Shown here: positions 53,950 through 64,000 of the stretch, piece by piece
How the letters are laid out: each line of letters starts with the position of its first letter
Position numbering within the stretch: the first letter of the stretch is position 1
From: Hydrogenophaga sp. BPS33
GTDB lineage: Bacteria; Pseudomonadota; Gammaproteobacteria; Burkholderiales; Burkholderiaceae_C
Length of the DNA: 64,000 nucleotides
Direction of reading: 5' to 3'
Assembly: GCF_009859475.1 (NCBI RefSeq)
Contig: NZ_CP044549.1
Span: 1,736,001-1,800,000 of the forward strand
Notes under the pieces: model-generated
Seen by the model: the letters and a program-made list of their open reading frames with translations, nothing else
The model's database searches: none
Told to the model about the DNA's origin: nothing
Program-made: the position numbers and the translations under genes

Positions 53950-54933
53950 ATGTCCAGCCATCCGAATTCTGGGGAAGTCCGACACATCACGGTTGACGAA
54001 GAGTCGGCGGGTCAACGGTTGGACAACTTCCTCATCCGCACCCTCAAGGGAGTGCCCAAATCGCACATCTACCGCATCATTCGATCGGGTGAAGTGCGTC
54101 GCAACAAGGGGCGGGTTGGAGCAGATGACCGCGTGGCCATGGGCGACCTGTTGCGCATTCCCCCCATTCGACTGTCCGAACGGATTGAAGAAAAAGCGGC
54201 CCAGCCGGCACCGGCGCGTGAATTTCCGGTTGTTTTCGAGGACGACGCCTTTCTGGCGATCGATAAACCCGCCGGCGTGGCCGTCCATGGCGGCAGCGGC
54301 GTGAGTTTTGGTGTGATTGAGCAAATGCGACAAGCCCGTCCGCAAGCCAAACTCCTCGAATTGGTGCACCGTCTCGATCGTGAAACCAGCGGCCTGTTGC
54401 TGATTGCCAAAAAGAAGAGTGCGCTAAAGGCTTTGCAGGATCAATTCCGGGAGCGCGAAACCGGGAAAACCTATCTCGCGTTGGTCAAAGGCGTGTGGCC
54501 TGCGCGCTTGAAAGTGTTGGACCAGCCGCTGCACAAATACCTATTGCCCGATGGCGAGCGGCGGGTGAAGGTGACCCATGCCGACGATCCGGATGGCATG
54601 CGTTCGATCACGCTGGTCAAGGTCGCACGGCATCTGCCGGCCACGCACGGGCTGCAATCGAGCGCTCCCGACGGTTTCAGCCTGCTGGAGGTGACGATCA
54701 AGACGGGCCGTACGCACCAGATTCGTGTGCATCTGGCCAGTGCCGGGCATCCGATCGCTGGAGACGATAAATATGGGGATTTTGAACTCAATCGCCAATT
54801 GGGCAGGGCCGGGTTGAGGCGCATGTTTCTGCATGCCTGGCGCCTGAGATTGACACATCCTGTCACCAAAATGCCACTCGAATTTCAAGCCGAATTGCCA
54901 GCGGAGCTTCTGCGGTGGACAACGCTTGAATAG
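53950..54933 (+). CDS. rluC: 23S rRNA pseudouridine synthase, RluC type
   Basis: A 327-residue RluA-family synthase. An N-terminal S4 domain (ESAGQRLDNFLIRTLKGVPKSHIYRIIRSGEVRRNKGR) precedes the catalytic domain with HRLDRETSG (catalytic D143). E. coli RluC modifies 23S U955, U2504 and U2580. Divergent from rne, the conserved context of rluC, which supports the specific name. The ATG at 53950 fits the S4 domain start. Confidence 0.92.
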   Translation: MSSHPNSGEVRHITVDEESAGQRLDNFLIRTLKGVPKSHIYRIIRSGEVRRNKGRVGADDRVAMGDLLRIPPIRLSERIEEKAAQPAPAREFPVVFEDDAFLAIDKPAGVAVHGGSGVSFGVIEQMRQARPQAKLLELVHRLDRETSGLLLIAKKKSALKALQDQFRERETGKTYLALVKGVWPARLKVLDQPLHKYLLPDGERRVKVTHADDPDGMRSITLVKVARHLPATHGLQSSAPDGFSLLEVTIKTGRTHQIRVHLASAGHPIAGDDKYGDFELNRQLGRAGLRRMFLHAWRLRLTHPVTKMPLEFQAELPAELLRWTTLE

Positions 54934-54996
54934 AATGCACGCCTGGGTCCTATTTCCGATGGACCTGTAGGATCCCATACTTAAAAGGACATTTTG

Positions 54997-55302
54997 ATGG
55001 CAAGTTATTCCGAGCTGATGGAACAGGCCCAGAAGCTGATGGCGCAGGCCGAGCAGGCGCGCAAAGACGAACTCTCCGCCGTGATTGCCGACATCAAAGC
55101 CAAGATGAAGCAATTCGGCATTACTGCCGCCGATCTCGGCAGCAGCACGGGTGGCAAGAAGGTCGGCAAATCGAAATCCAATGCCGCCGCCAAGTACCGC
55201 GGCCCCAATGGCGAACTCTGGGCCGGTGGCCCTGGCCGCAAACCCGAATGGGTGCGCTCCGTGCTGGCCTCGGGCAAGAGTCTGGACGACTACCTGATCT
55301 GA
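54997..55302 (+). CDS. H-NS family nucleoid-associated protein
   Basis: A 101-residue H-NS/MvaT-like protein of the betaproteobacterial BpH3/HvrA type: an N-terminal oligomerisation coiled coil (~1-45), Gly/Lys-rich linker, and a C-terminal DNA-binding loop KYRGPNGELWAGGPGRKPEWV. It silences AT-rich, often horizontally acquired, DNA, so it is relevant to the accessory region in this window. AAGGA lies 7 bases before the ATG. A strong terminator follows, making it monocistronic. Confidence 0.93.
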   Translation: MASYSELMEQAQKLMAQAEQARKDELSAVIADIKAKMKQFGITAADLGSSTGGKKVGKSKSNAAAKYRGPNGELWAGGPGRKPEWVRSVLASGKSLDDYLI

Positions 55303-55323
55303 GCTTCACCACGCGTTGCGCAC

Positions 55324-55353
55324 AAAGCCCGCCGATCGGCGGGCTTTGTTTTT
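55324..55353 (+). terminator. Intrinsic terminator after the H-NS-like gene
   Basis: AAAGCCCGCC-GATC-GGCGGGCTTT is a perfect 10-bp stem, followed by GTTTTTG. The A-run before it could allow some bidirectional action. Confidence 0.93.
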
Positions 55354-55367
55354 GTTAGGCTCTCACG

Positions 55368-55844
55368 ATGTTTCGCATTCTTCTTGTCTGCATGGGCAAT
55401 ATCTGCCGCTCGCCCATGGCCTGTGCTGTCGTGCAGGAGCACATCGCGCGCCGCCAATGGGCCCACGGGATCGAGGTGGATTCGGCCGGGACGTATGCCG
55501 GCCACAAGGGCGAGAAGGCCGATCGCCGTGCCGTGGCGCTGGCCTTGCAGCGCGGATATCCGCACATCGAGCGCCTGCGTGCGCGGCGTGTGCAGGACCA
55601 GGACTTCGAGCGCTTCGACCTCGTCCTGGCCATGGACCGCGATAACTTGGCGCAACTTCAGCGCCAATGTCCTCCCGAGCAGCAATACAAACTGCACCTG
55701 TTCTTGGGCTATGCCGGCCTGGGAGACGACGCCGAGGTGCCCGATCCGTACTACGGCAATGCCCAGGGCTTCGAGGTGGTGCTGCGCCTGTGCGAGCAAG
55801 GCAGCGAAGGCGTGCTGGACCGGGTGGTCGCCACGATAGCTTGA
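55368..55844 (+). CDS. Low-molecular-weight protein-tyrosine phosphatase
   Basis: A 158-residue LMW-PTP. The P-loop CMGNICRS supplies the nucleophile C8 and R14, and the general acid is D126 in VPDPYYG. Such enzymes dephosphorylate bacterial tyrosine kinases that control polysaccharide export (Wzb/Etp type) or arginine/other targets. No tyrosine kinase gene is adjacent. Convergent with the epimerase gene 4 bases away. Confidence 0.93.
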   Translation: MFRILLVCMGNICRSPMACAVVQEHIARRQWAHGIEVDSAGTYAGHKGEKADRRAVALALQRGYPHIERLRARRVQDQDFERFDLVLAMDRDNLAQLQRQCPPEQQYKLHLFLGYAGLGDDAEVPDPYYGNAQGFEVVLRLCEQGSEGVLDRVVATIA

Positions 55845-55848
55845 GCGC

Positions 55849-56826
55849 TCAGACCCGGTGGTAGTCGCGGTACCAGCGCACGAAGCGCTCGATGCCGTCC
55901 TTCAGCGGGGTCGAGGGCGCGAAGCCGACCCATTGGTGCAAGGCGTCGGTGCTGGCATAGGTGGCGGGCACGTCACCGTCCTGCATGGGCAGGAATTCCT
56001 TGACCGCTTCCTGGCCCAGCGCGTTTTCGATGCAGCCGATGAAGTCCATCAGAGGCACCGGATCGTTGTTGCCGATGTTGAAGATGCGGTAGGGCGCTCC
56101 ACCGGGCACTTCGGGTGTGGCGGGTTTGTCGAGCACGCGCAGCACGCCTTCGACGATGTCGTCGATGTAGGTGAAGTCGCGCTTCATCTTGCCGTGGTTG
56201 AACACCTGGATCGGCCGGCCTTCGAGCACGGCTTTGGTGAAGCTGAAGTAGGCCATGTCGGGCCTGCCCCAGGGACCGTACACCGTGAAGAAGCGCAGGC
56301 CGGTGGTGGGCAGGTTGTAGAGGTGGCTGTAGGTGTGGGCCATCAGCTCGTTGGCCTTCTTGGTGGCGGCATACAGGCTCACCGGATGGTCCACCGCATC
56401 GGTCTCCTCGAACGGCATCTTGGTGTTGCCGCCGTACACGCTGGAGCTGGAGGCGTAGACCAGGTGCCGGGGCTTGTGTGCGCGGCAACCTTCGAGGATG
56501 TGGCCGAAGCCCGCGAGGTTGCTGTCGATGTAGGCCATGGGGTTGGTGATCGAGTAGCGCACACCGGCCTGTGCCGCCAGGTGCACGACCGCGTCGAAGC
56601 GGTGGCGCGCGAAGAGCTTTGCCATGGCCTCGCGGTCTGCCACGTCGACCTGCTCAAACGCAAAACCGGGCTGGCTCTGCAGGGGTTTCAGCCGGGCCTG
56701 CTTGAGCGCAACGTCGTAGTAGCCGTTGAGGTTGTCGATGCCAAGCACCGTGTCGCCGCGTGCGAGCAGGCGCTGGGCGGTGTGTGCGCCGATGAAGCCG
56801 GCCGCGCCGGTGAGGAGGATGTGCAT
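55849..56826 (-). CDS. NAD-dependent UDP-sugar epimerase (UDP-glucuronate 4-epimerase-like)
   Basis: A 325-residue extended SDR. The cofactor loop is TGAAGFIGAH (residues 6-15) and the active site SSSSVYG ... LYAATKKANE gives Y152 and K156. The motifs NGYYDVALKQARL, RFFTVYGPWGRPDMA and IQVFNHGKMKRDFTYIDDIVEG are those of UDP-glucuronate 4-epimerases, which make UDP-galacturonate for surface polysaccharides. Convergent with the LMW-PTP gene. Confidence 0.92.
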   Translation of the reverse strand: MHILLTGAAGFIGAHTAQRLLARGDTVLGIDNLNGYYDVALKQARLKPLQSQPGFAFEQVDVADREAMAKLFARHRFDAVVHLAAQAGVRYSITNPMAYIDSNLAGFGHILEGCRAHKPRHLVYASSSSVYGGNTKMPFEETDAVDHPVSLYAATKKANELMAHTYSHLYNLPTTGLRFFTVYGPWGRPDMAYFSFTKAVLEGRPIQVFNHGKMKRDFTYIDDIVEGVLRVLDKPATPEVPGGAPYRIFNIGNNDPVPLMDFIGCIENALGQEAVKEFLPMQDGDVPATYASTDALHQWVGFAPSTPLKDGIERFVRWYRDYHRV

Positions 56827-56941
56827 GGCCGCTATGTTAGCGGTCTGATTGAGAGACCCAGGTGTGCCTGAGAAGTCGCCGCAGCGCGTGGTACACGCTC
56901 CAGGGCACGCGAGGATCCGGCTTTGCCGGTCCCAGCGTGCG

Positions 56942-56976
56942 CCCCCTTGAGGGGGACGCGCGAAGCGCGGCGGGGG
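56942..56976. repeat. REP-like double palindrome
   Basis: CCCCCTTGAGGGGG (56942-56955) is followed at once by CGCGC-GAA-GCGCG (56957-56969) and GGCGGGGG. Two adjacent stem-loops lie 7 bases past the acyl-CoA synthetase stop. Similar elements are, to my knowledge, scattered in Comamonadaceae genomes; here one copy is seen. It could stabilise or terminate the upstream mRNA. Confidence 0.7.
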
Positions 56977-56982
56977 TGGGTC

Positions 56983-58674
<1,692 letters not shown>

Positions 58675-58771
58675 GGGCGGTGTCTCCGTGTGGTGCGTCT
58701 ACGAAGCGCGAATCTACCAAGCCACGTGGGCCCAGGTTAGAGGGTTTCACCTGTTCGGCGCCTGCGGCCCG

Positions 58772-59575
58772 TCATGCACCGAAGGTCACGGTCAGTGAAG
58801 GCAGGGGCGAGGAGAAGCGCGCGGACCAGCGCTCGCCGGGCGACACGGCCCAGGCATCGGTCCAGGTGCCGGTGGTGACCACATCGTCTTCGTGCAGTTC
58901 GGGTGCGCCCGGGCAGGCGCGCAGGGTCTGGACGAAGTGGCGCAGGGCGCGCAGCGGGCTGTCGAGCACGTTGCGGCCCTGGCCCTGTTCCACGTCCTGG
59001 CCGTGTTTGCAGAGCGTCACGCGCGCATCGGCCAGCAGTGCGTCCAGCGCTGCGCCATCGCGCGCGAGATCGCGCACGGGCACGCGCCGTCCTACCAGCA
59101 GGCGGGCGTGCAACGAGCCGTCGGCCACGGTGTCGGGCGGCAGGAACTTCCAGTCGGGCAGGTGCGACTGCACGATCTCGAACCCGGGCGCGATCCATTC
59201 AATGGCCTGGAACAGTTCTTCCAGAGTGGGATCGGGCGCCGGCGTGGCCCGCATGCCGAAGACCACCTCGGGCTCCAGCCGTGGTTGGCAGGTGCGCGCC
59301 AGCGAGAGCGTGCCCTCGTCGCCCTCGCACCGCGTGAGCGTGGTGTCCCACACACTGCCCCAGATCGGCGCGAACACGCTGTAGCGCGGCCAGATCGTGC
59401 GGTTGGTAAAGCCGACCTTGAAGCCGCGTGGTTGCTCACCTCGGGCGATGCGCAGTTGGCGCACGGCCAGGGCTTGCGCGTAGGCGGCGTCCATGTCGAA
59501 GCCGGCCTGGGCGCTGAGGGGCGCTGGCCAAAGCTGGCCGCCATCGGTGTGTTCGAGCAGTTGCAGCGGGGTCAT
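58772..59575 (-). CDS. 2-keto-4-pentenoate hydratase / fumarylacetoacetate hydrolase family protein
   Basis: A 267-residue protein of the MhpD/FAH fold: GFKVGFTNRTIWPRYSV near the start, RLEPEVVFGM (metal-binding Glu pair) and VTTGTWTDAWAVSPGERWSARF near the end. Such enzymes hydrate or decarboxylate 2-oxo acids in aromatic meta-cleavage and related routes. No other meta-cleavage gene is adjacent, so the substrate is open. ATG 59575 is used because the fold begins there. It is divergent from the carboxylesterase gene by 49 bases. Confidence 0.85.
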   Translation of the reverse strand: MTPLQLLEHTDGGQLWPAPLSAQAGFDMDAAYAQALAVRQLRIARGEQPRGFKVGFTNRTIWPRYSVFAPIWGSVWDTTLTRCEGDEGTLSLARTCQPRLEPEVVFGMRATPAPDPTLEELFQAIEWIAPGFEIVQSHLPDWKFLPPDTVADGSLHARLLVGRRVPVRDLARDGAALDALLADARVTLCKHGQDVEQGQGRNVLDSPLRALRHFVQTLRACPGAPELHEDDVVTTGTWTDAWAVSPGERWSARFSSPLPSLTVTFGA

Positions 59576-59624
59576 GCGCGAGATCATAGTGAAGGCGGTC
59601 GGGCACGCGCTATGCTGCCCGTCC

Positions 59625-60332
59625 ATGAACCAACCCTTTCTTGAAGTCCAGGAACTCATCAGCGATGGCAACGCCGCCGCCACGCCCGTCGCCTCCATCA
59701 TCGTGCTGCATGGCCTCGGTGCCGATGGGAGCGACTTCGTGCCGATCGCGCACGAGCTCGACCTGAGCGCCATCGGTCCGGTGCGCTTCGTGTTCCCGAG
59801 CGCACCGGTGCGCCCGGTCACGCTCAACAACGGCTACCCCATGCGCGCCTGGTACGACATCCACCCGCCCAGCACCAACCCCGCCGTGCCCAGGCGGGAA
59901 GACGCGGCCGGCCTGCGCGCCTCGCAAGACCTGGTGCAGGGCCTGATCGACCGCGAGATCACCCGTGGCGTGCCGGCGCACCGCATGGTGCTCATGGGCT
60001 TTTCGCAGGGCTGCGCCATGACGCTCATGACCGGCCTGCGCGCGCCGCAGCGCCTGGCCGGGCTGGTGGGCCTGTCGGGCTACCTGCCGATGGCCGAGAC
60101 CACCGCGGCCGAGCGCGGCGAGGCCAACCGCGCCACCCCCATTTTCCTGGCGCATGGCGAACACGATCCCATGGTCACCATCGACCGCGCCACCGCTTCG
60201 CGGGATGCCCTTCTGACCATGGGCTATTCCGTGGAATGGCACGCGTACCCGATGGAGCACTCCGTGTGCGGCGAAGAGGTGGACGACCTCAATGCCTGGC
60301 TGCTGAGGGTGCTGGGCGCTCGCCCGGCCTGA
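59625..60332 (+). CDS. Carboxylesterase / phospholipase family alpha/beta hydrolase
   Basis: A 235-residue hydrolase of the EstB/YpfH type. The triad is visible: S127 in GFSQG, D181 in HGEHDPMV, H212 in MEHSVC. The oxyanion region is LHGLGADG. It hydrolyses short acyl esters in the cytoplasm (or thioesters, as in acyl-protein thioesterases). The stop codon is at the centre of a GC hairpin. Confidence 0.92.
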   Translation: MNQPFLEVQELISDGNAAATPVASIIVLHGLGADGSDFVPIAHELDLSAIGPVRFVFPSAPVRPVTLNNGYPMRAWYDIHPPSTNPAVPRREDAAGLRASQDLVQGLIDREITRGVPAHRMVLMGFSQGCAMTLMTGLRAPQRLAGLVGLSGYLPMAETTAAERGEANRATPIFLAHGEHDPMVTIDRATASRDALLTMGYSVEWHAYPMEHSVCGEEVDDLNAWLLRVLGARPA

Positions 60333-60338
60333 GGCCGG
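60324..60338 (+). terminator. GC hairpin centred on the carboxylesterase stop codon
   Basis: CCGGCC-TGA-GGCCGG: a perfect 6-bp stem whose 3-base loop is the stop codon. No T-tract follows, so it is a weak or factor-dependent terminator at most. Confidence 0.35.
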
Positions 60339-60551
60339 CGCGACCGTGCGGCTGCGGCGGTCCGCTTGCCGCTCGGCACTCGGCACTCGGAAATGGCCGC
60401 CAAACGAAGGGACTTGCCGGGTATCAGTTTCGGGTATTGGCGGATGCGAACATCTGATTTGACGGTGCTGCGAGCGCGTCGATAAGCTGTCGGAACGGTT
60501 GGCGATGGCATTGCCGACCGATTCCAGATACACGTCAGCAAGAGGCCGTCC

Positions 60552-61532
60552 ATGCATTTCAGATTCGTCCGTCAACTGGTCCTCGCGGCCATCGGTGCCT
60601 TCCAGTTTTCCGCCGCGGTGCACGCCGCCGAATTCCCCGAAAGAGCGATCACCATCATCGTGCCGTATGCCAACGGTGGCCAGGGCGACATCATCGCGCG
60701 CGCCATCGCCGACAACCTCCCGGCGCGCATCGGGCAACCGGTGATCGTGGTGAACCGGCCTGGTGCCAACGGTGTGATCGGCACCACGGCGGTTGCACAG
60801 GCCAGGCCCGATGGGTACACCCTCGGTGTGGTCGTGGCGTCGCACGCGGTGTCGCCTGCCTTCAACGCCCATCTGCCCTTTGATTCGGTCCAGGATTTCG
60901 CACCGATCACGACCGCCGCCCTGACGGAGATGGTCGTGGTGGGCGCGCCGACCATGGCGCCCGAGAACCTGAAGGAGTTCATTGCCCTGGCGAAAAGCAA
61001 ACCCGGCGAGCTGGTCTACAAGTCGGCCGGCCCGGGCAGCAATTCGCATCTGTTCAGCGAGTGGCTGCAGGATGCAGCCGGCATCCGGCTGATCCACGCG
61101 CCCTACAAGGGCAGCGGCGACTCTTCACGCGATCTGGTGGCAGGGGTGATCCACATGGGCTTTGACACCCTGCCGGGCGTCAAGGGCTACATCGCCAACA
61201 AGCAGATGAAGCTCCTGGCGGTCGGCGGACCCAAGCGGTCCACCACCTTCCCCAACGTGCCCACCGTGGCCGAGTACGCCGCAATCCCCGACTTCCAGGC
61301 GAATACCTGGAGCATGGTGCTGGCACCCAAGGGCACGCCGAGCGATGTGGTGAACGAGCTCAACCGTGAAATCATCGCCGTCTTCCAGATCCCCGCGGTG
61401 CGCCAGAGGCTGGAGAACACCGGCGCACAGATCGTTGGCAACACGCCCGCGCAGGCTCGGGATATGCTGGCCCAGCAAGTGAAGTTCTACGGCGAGCTGG
61501 TGAAGCGCCTGGACCTCAAGGTCACCAACTGA
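60552..61532 (+). CDS. Bug-family (TctC-like) periplasmic substrate-binding protein
   Basis: A 326-residue exported receptor. The signal peptide is MHFRFVRQLVLAAIGAFQFS and cleavage is expected at HAA before EFPERAITIIVPYANGGQGD, the standard start of Bug proteins. NRPGANGVIGT and YKSAGPGSNSHL are the ligand-carboxylate-binding loops. Family members bind mono-, di- or tricarboxylates, amino acids or nicotinate. No TctAB transporter genes are adjacent, which is usual for Bug proteins. It precedes lysR by 29 bases. Confidence 0.92.
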   Translation: MHFRFVRQLVLAAIGAFQFSAAVHAAEFPERAITIIVPYANGGQGDIIARAIADNLPARIGQPVIVVNRPGANGVIGTTAVAQARPDGYTLGVVVASHAVSPAFNAHLPFDSVQDFAPITTAALTEMVVVGAPTMAPENLKEFIALAKSKPGELVYKSAGPGSNSHLFSEWLQDAAGIRLIHAPYKGSGDSSRDLVAGVIHMGFDTLPGVKGYIANKQMKLLAVGGPKRSTTFPNVPTVAEYAAIPDFQANTWSMVLAPKGTPSDVVNELNREIIAVFQIPAVRQRLENTGAQIVGNTPAQARDMLAQQVKFYGELVKRLDLKVTN

Positions 61533-61561
61533 ACGCCTCCTGCGGCCGTTCCGAACTCGGC

Positions 61562-62485
61562 ATGATCAAAACGACGCGCCCGCTCAATGCCAAGCAACTC
61601 GAGGCATTCCGTGCCGTCATGCTCACCGGGAGCATGACGGGCGCGGGGCGGTTCCTGTCGGTGTCGCAGCCGGCGATCACGCGGCTGATCCGTGACCTCG
61701 AGGAGGATCTGAAGCTCCAGCTCTTCAACCGCGATACGGGGCACATCGCGCCGACGCAGGAAGCGCGCGCACTGTACATGGAAGTCGAGCGCCACTACGC
61801 CGGTACCGAGCGGATCCGCGAGGCGGCGTTTGCGATCCGCGAGTTCAAGAGCGCCCGGCTGAAGATCGCGGCCAACCTATCGCTTACGCTGGCGTGTTTG
61901 CCCAAGGCCATCGAGCGGTTCGAGAAGCGTTTCCCCACCTCGATGCTGAGCGTGCAAAGCGGCGTTTCCGCGGAAATCATCGACCTGGTGTCCAGCGGCA
62001 GCGTGGACATCGGTTTCGCGGCCATCCACCCGGGCCGCCGCGATGTCGGCTCGGCGCCGCTGGCTGCGTCGCAATGGCTGTGCATGCTGCCCAAGGGCCA
62101 TCCGCTGGAAGCACGCACCGAGATCACACCCGCAGATCTCGATGGTGTGGACTTCATCGCGGTGGGGCCCAGCTCCATGTCCCGCTACGAGCTGACGGGC
62201 CTGAAGAGCTCGCCCAACATTTCTCCACGCATCCGCCTGGAGACGCGCTACTCGGTGTCGGCAGCCACCTTCGTCCGGCAAGGGCTTGGGGTGGCGATGG
62301 TGGACCCGTTGGCGGCGTCGATGAGCGTGGGCGATGGTGTCTCGCTCAGGCGCTTTGCTCCCACGGTGCCTTACGTGCTGTCGGTGGTGTATCCCGCACT
62401 GGCCAAGCCCAACAAGTTGCTGGATGAACTCATCAACGCGGTGCGCACCGTGTACGAGGAAACCATCCAGTCGCTTCCCATTTGA
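61562..62485 (+). CDS. LysR family transcriptional regulator
   Basis: A 307-residue LysR protein: N-terminal winged HTH (LNAKQLEAFRAVMLTGSMTGAGRFLSVSQPAITRLIRDLEEDLKLQLFNR) and a periplasmic-binding-like effector domain (~95-295). It lies between the Bug gene and an unknown gene on the same strand with gaps of 29 and 12 bases, so it is probably co-transcribed with them. It likely senses the Bug ligand or its product (inference). Confidence 0.93.
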   Translation: MIKTTRPLNAKQLEAFRAVMLTGSMTGAGRFLSVSQPAITRLIRDLEEDLKLQLFNRDTGHIAPTQEARALYMEVERHYAGTERIREAAFAIREFKSARLKIAANLSLTLACLPKAIERFEKRFPTSMLSVQSGVSAEIIDLVSSGSVDIGFAAIHPGRRDVGSAPLAASQWLCMLPKGHPLEARTEITPADLDGVDFIAVGPSSMSRYELTGLKSSPNISPRIRLETRYSVSAATFVRQGLGVAMVDPLAASMSVGDGVSLRRFAPTVPYVLSVVYPALAKPNKLLDELINAVRTVYEETIQSLPI

Positions 62486-62497
62486 ACCAAGAAAGTT

Positions 62498-63451
62498 TTG
62501 AAATTGAGCTATTTGGATCTGCTGGCAGACCTCCAGGCCGAGACTGCTGGAATCGCCCGTCAAGAGCCCGAGGGCTATCGAAAACTCCGAACCGGGACGC
62601 TGGAGAATCGGCCGGGGAGTGAAGGCGCCTACTTTGGCGCGCTGGATATCGCGCACGGCATGCTCCGTGACTTCGCGATGTACACCGTCTACCCGACATT
62701 GGCCTTGCACCGCGAGCAGCACGACGTCGGGGTGTCGCGCGCTGTGGTGCGTCAGATGTTTCCCACGGTCCTGAACTACCTGGGCTACAGCGGGTTTCCC
62801 GAGATGAAACGCCTGGGCCACCAGTTGCTCGAGGTGTCCGGCCATTGCGACTGGGCGCAGTTCGAGCAATTGCTCGTGGCATTCCTGCGCTACGTCAACA
62901 CCCTCTACGCCTGGTGCTACCACTGGTTTCCGTGGAATCTGGGCGATGCGATGCGCTACCCAGACGGCGACGCACACAAGGCACCACTGGCCGGCGGCGA
63001 CATCGTCGACACCCTGGTTCCCACCGATACGCTGATCCGTCTGCGCTGGGCGCCCTTGGGCATCGAGGTGCGCGCATTCCTGTGTGTCGATCGCAACCCC
63101 GAGCTCTGCCAGGAGCTGCTGGATGCTCTGCCTTTCACCTGTCTTCAGTCGCACCCCATGGTGTCGGGGGAATCCATCTTCGCCTGGACGCCGTTGACGA
63201 GCACGGCGCCCACGCCTTTCAAGGAAGAAATCCGCACGGCCCCGATCGGCCGACTGCGGTTCAGCCAGCGCACCGGCCAGAAACTGACCCTTCAGTACGG
63301 CGTGACGAGCGAGGACATCCTGTCCCCGGTGCTGGGTTCGGTGCTGCCAGAAGATCGGCATCTGCTGCGCGCCGTGGGGACCGCGGTCTGGGCGTCGACT
63401 TACGAAAGCAAGGTCGAAATCTGGCTGACGGTGGAGCGTTGTCCGGCGTGA
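62498..63451 (+). CDS. Unrecognised protein, possibly cucumopine-synthase/cyclophilin-like
   Basis: A 317-residue soluble protein. The first ~165 residues are helical with many aromatics (LYAWCYHWFPWNLGDAMRYP). The second part (~185-315; LIRLRWAPLGIEVRAFLCVDRN ... FTCLQSHPMVSGESIFAWTPL ... LTLQYG) reads as a beta-barrel of cyclophilin-like type, an arrangement I associate loosely with cucumopine-synthase-related proteins. That is tentative. The start is TTG at 62498 after AAGAAAG; no ATG fits. It follows lysR by 12 bases and may act on the Bug ligand. Confidence 0.7.
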   Translation: MKLSYLDLLADLQAETAGIARQEPEGYRKLRTGTLENRPGSEGAYFGALDIAHGMLRDFAMYTVYPTLALHREQHDVGVSRAVVRQMFPTVLNYLGYSGFPEMKRLGHQLLEVSGHCDWAQFEQLLVAFLRYVNTLYAWCYHWFPWNLGDAMRYPDGDAHKAPLAGGDIVDTLVPTDTLIRLRWAPLGIEVRAFLCVDRNPELCQELLDALPFTCLQSHPMVSGESIFAWTPLTSTAPTPFKEEIRTAPIGRLRFSQRTGQKLTLQYGVTSEDILSPVLGSVLPEDRHLLRAVGTAVWASTYESKVEIWLTVERCPA

Positions 63452-63579
63452 ACGCCGGCTGAATGGCCGGTTCTCCGTGGCGCGGGTATGGGCATACTGA
63501 CCTGCCCGCAGGGCTATGGCGCCGCGCGTGGCGCAGCACTGCGGGCGCCCAGGTCCGACAACCCACTGGAGAACCCCCG

Positions 63580-64000
63580 ATGTTCCAGCTTCCGCCCTCT
63601 CCCCGCGCGATCGCCGCCGCCCTCGCGGCACTGTTGCTGTGTGCCGCCACGCTGGCGCACGCCGACGACCGACCGCGCGAAGCCGTCGCACTCGGCCGCT
63701 ATCTGGTGCAGACCGCCGGCTGCAACGACTGCCACTCGCCGGGCTACACACAGAACGCGGGCAAGACGCCGGAGAACACCTGGCTCACCGGCGACAGCCT
63801 GGGCTGGCAGGGGCCCTGGGGCACCACTTACGCCAGCAACCTGCGCCTGGTCTTCGCCGGCTTGACCGAGAAACAATGGCTGGCGCACGCGCGCAAGATG
63901 GAGTCGCGCCCGCCGATGCCGTGGTTCAGCCTGCGCGCCATGACCGATGGCGATCTGAAGGCGATCTACCGCTACATCAAGGCCGCGGGCCCGGCGGGTC
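63580..64000 (+). CDS. c-type cytochrome (partial at right edge)
   Basis: The first ~140 residues are present. A signal peptide (AIAAALAALLLCAATLAHA, cleavage before DDRP) precedes a single heme site CNDCH (C48, C51, H52). Trp-rich segments (SLGWQGPWGTTYASNLRLVFAGLTEKQWLAHARK) and MPWFSLRAMTDGDLKAIYRYIK, with methionine candidates for the distal ligand, follow. This resembles monoheme cytochromes of dehydrogenase electron chains. The 3' end lies beyond the window, so length and partners are unknown. Confidence 0.88.
   Translation, partial: MFQLPPSPRAIAAALAALLLCAATLAHADDRPREAVALGRYLVQTAGCNDCHSPGYTQNAGKTPENTWLTGDSLGWQGPWGTTYASNLRLVFAGLTEKQWLAHARKMESRPPMPWFSLRAMTDGDLKAIYRYIKAAGPAG

Overview
The window looks like a chromosome segment of a high-GC betaproteobacterium of the order Burkholderiales, most likely family Comamonadaceae (inference). 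The reasons are the divergent ppc / hemC-hemD-hemX-hemY arrangement, a short H-NS-type protein with a KYRGPNGELW DNA-binding loop, a fused LivM-LivG transporter subunit, IcmF, a Bug-type periplasmic binding protein, and a double-palindrome intergenic repeat of a kind I associate with this family.

Left core-like part (1-11065). A minus-strand transporter operon for branched-chain amino acids or similar acids (cupin, livH, livM-livG fusion, livF) is divergent from an SDR oxidoreductase. The SDR overlaps convergently with an AraC-type regulator. That regulator is divergent from icmF, which is followed by a thiolase and an enoyl-CoA hydratase. Together they read as a short- and branched-chain acyl-CoA catabolic locus with its own uptake system.

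Accessory part (about 11066-35816). This stretch ends at the 3' side of a tRNA-Ser(CGA) gene and is mosaic. It holds, in order: a DUF3489 / DUF2924 / large serine recombinase trio with an XRE regulator; an exported protein, a lipoprotein, a glycosyltransferase and a PhyH-like dioxygenase; an XRE gene plus a macro-domain-like gene flanked by a decayed copy of the XRE 3' end; a second serine recombinase; a four-gene cluster of secreted and membrane proteins of unknown function; a LuxR regulator; a degenerate Nudix gene with a small partner; and a HrgA-like PD-(D/E)XK protein divergent from an XRE gene over a twin operator. Next comes a PP2C / FHA-like / Ser-Thr kinase (with cold-shock-like tail) operon broken by an IS3-family element. 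Last, beside the tRNA, is a compact set of Ser/Thr kinase, unrecognised 382-residue protein and PD-(D/E)XK nuclease-like protein. The last set is my best candidate for an undescribed, possibly defensive, system.

Right core part (35817-64000). It carries tRNA-Ser; a membrane histidine kinase with a convergent NarL-type response regulator; a minus-strand housekeeping run (ppc, PHP phosphatase, DMT transporter, Sua5/YciO, M50 protease, trpS); the heme operon hemCDXY; rne convergent to it through a bidirectional terminator; then rluC, an H-NS-like gene, a low-molecular-weight tyrosine phosphatase, a UDP-sugar epimerase, an acyl-CoA synthetase, a hydratase-family gene, a carboxylesterase, a Bug / LysR / unknown operon, and the start of a c-type cytochrome gene. 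No CRISPR array, rRNA or replication origin was seen.
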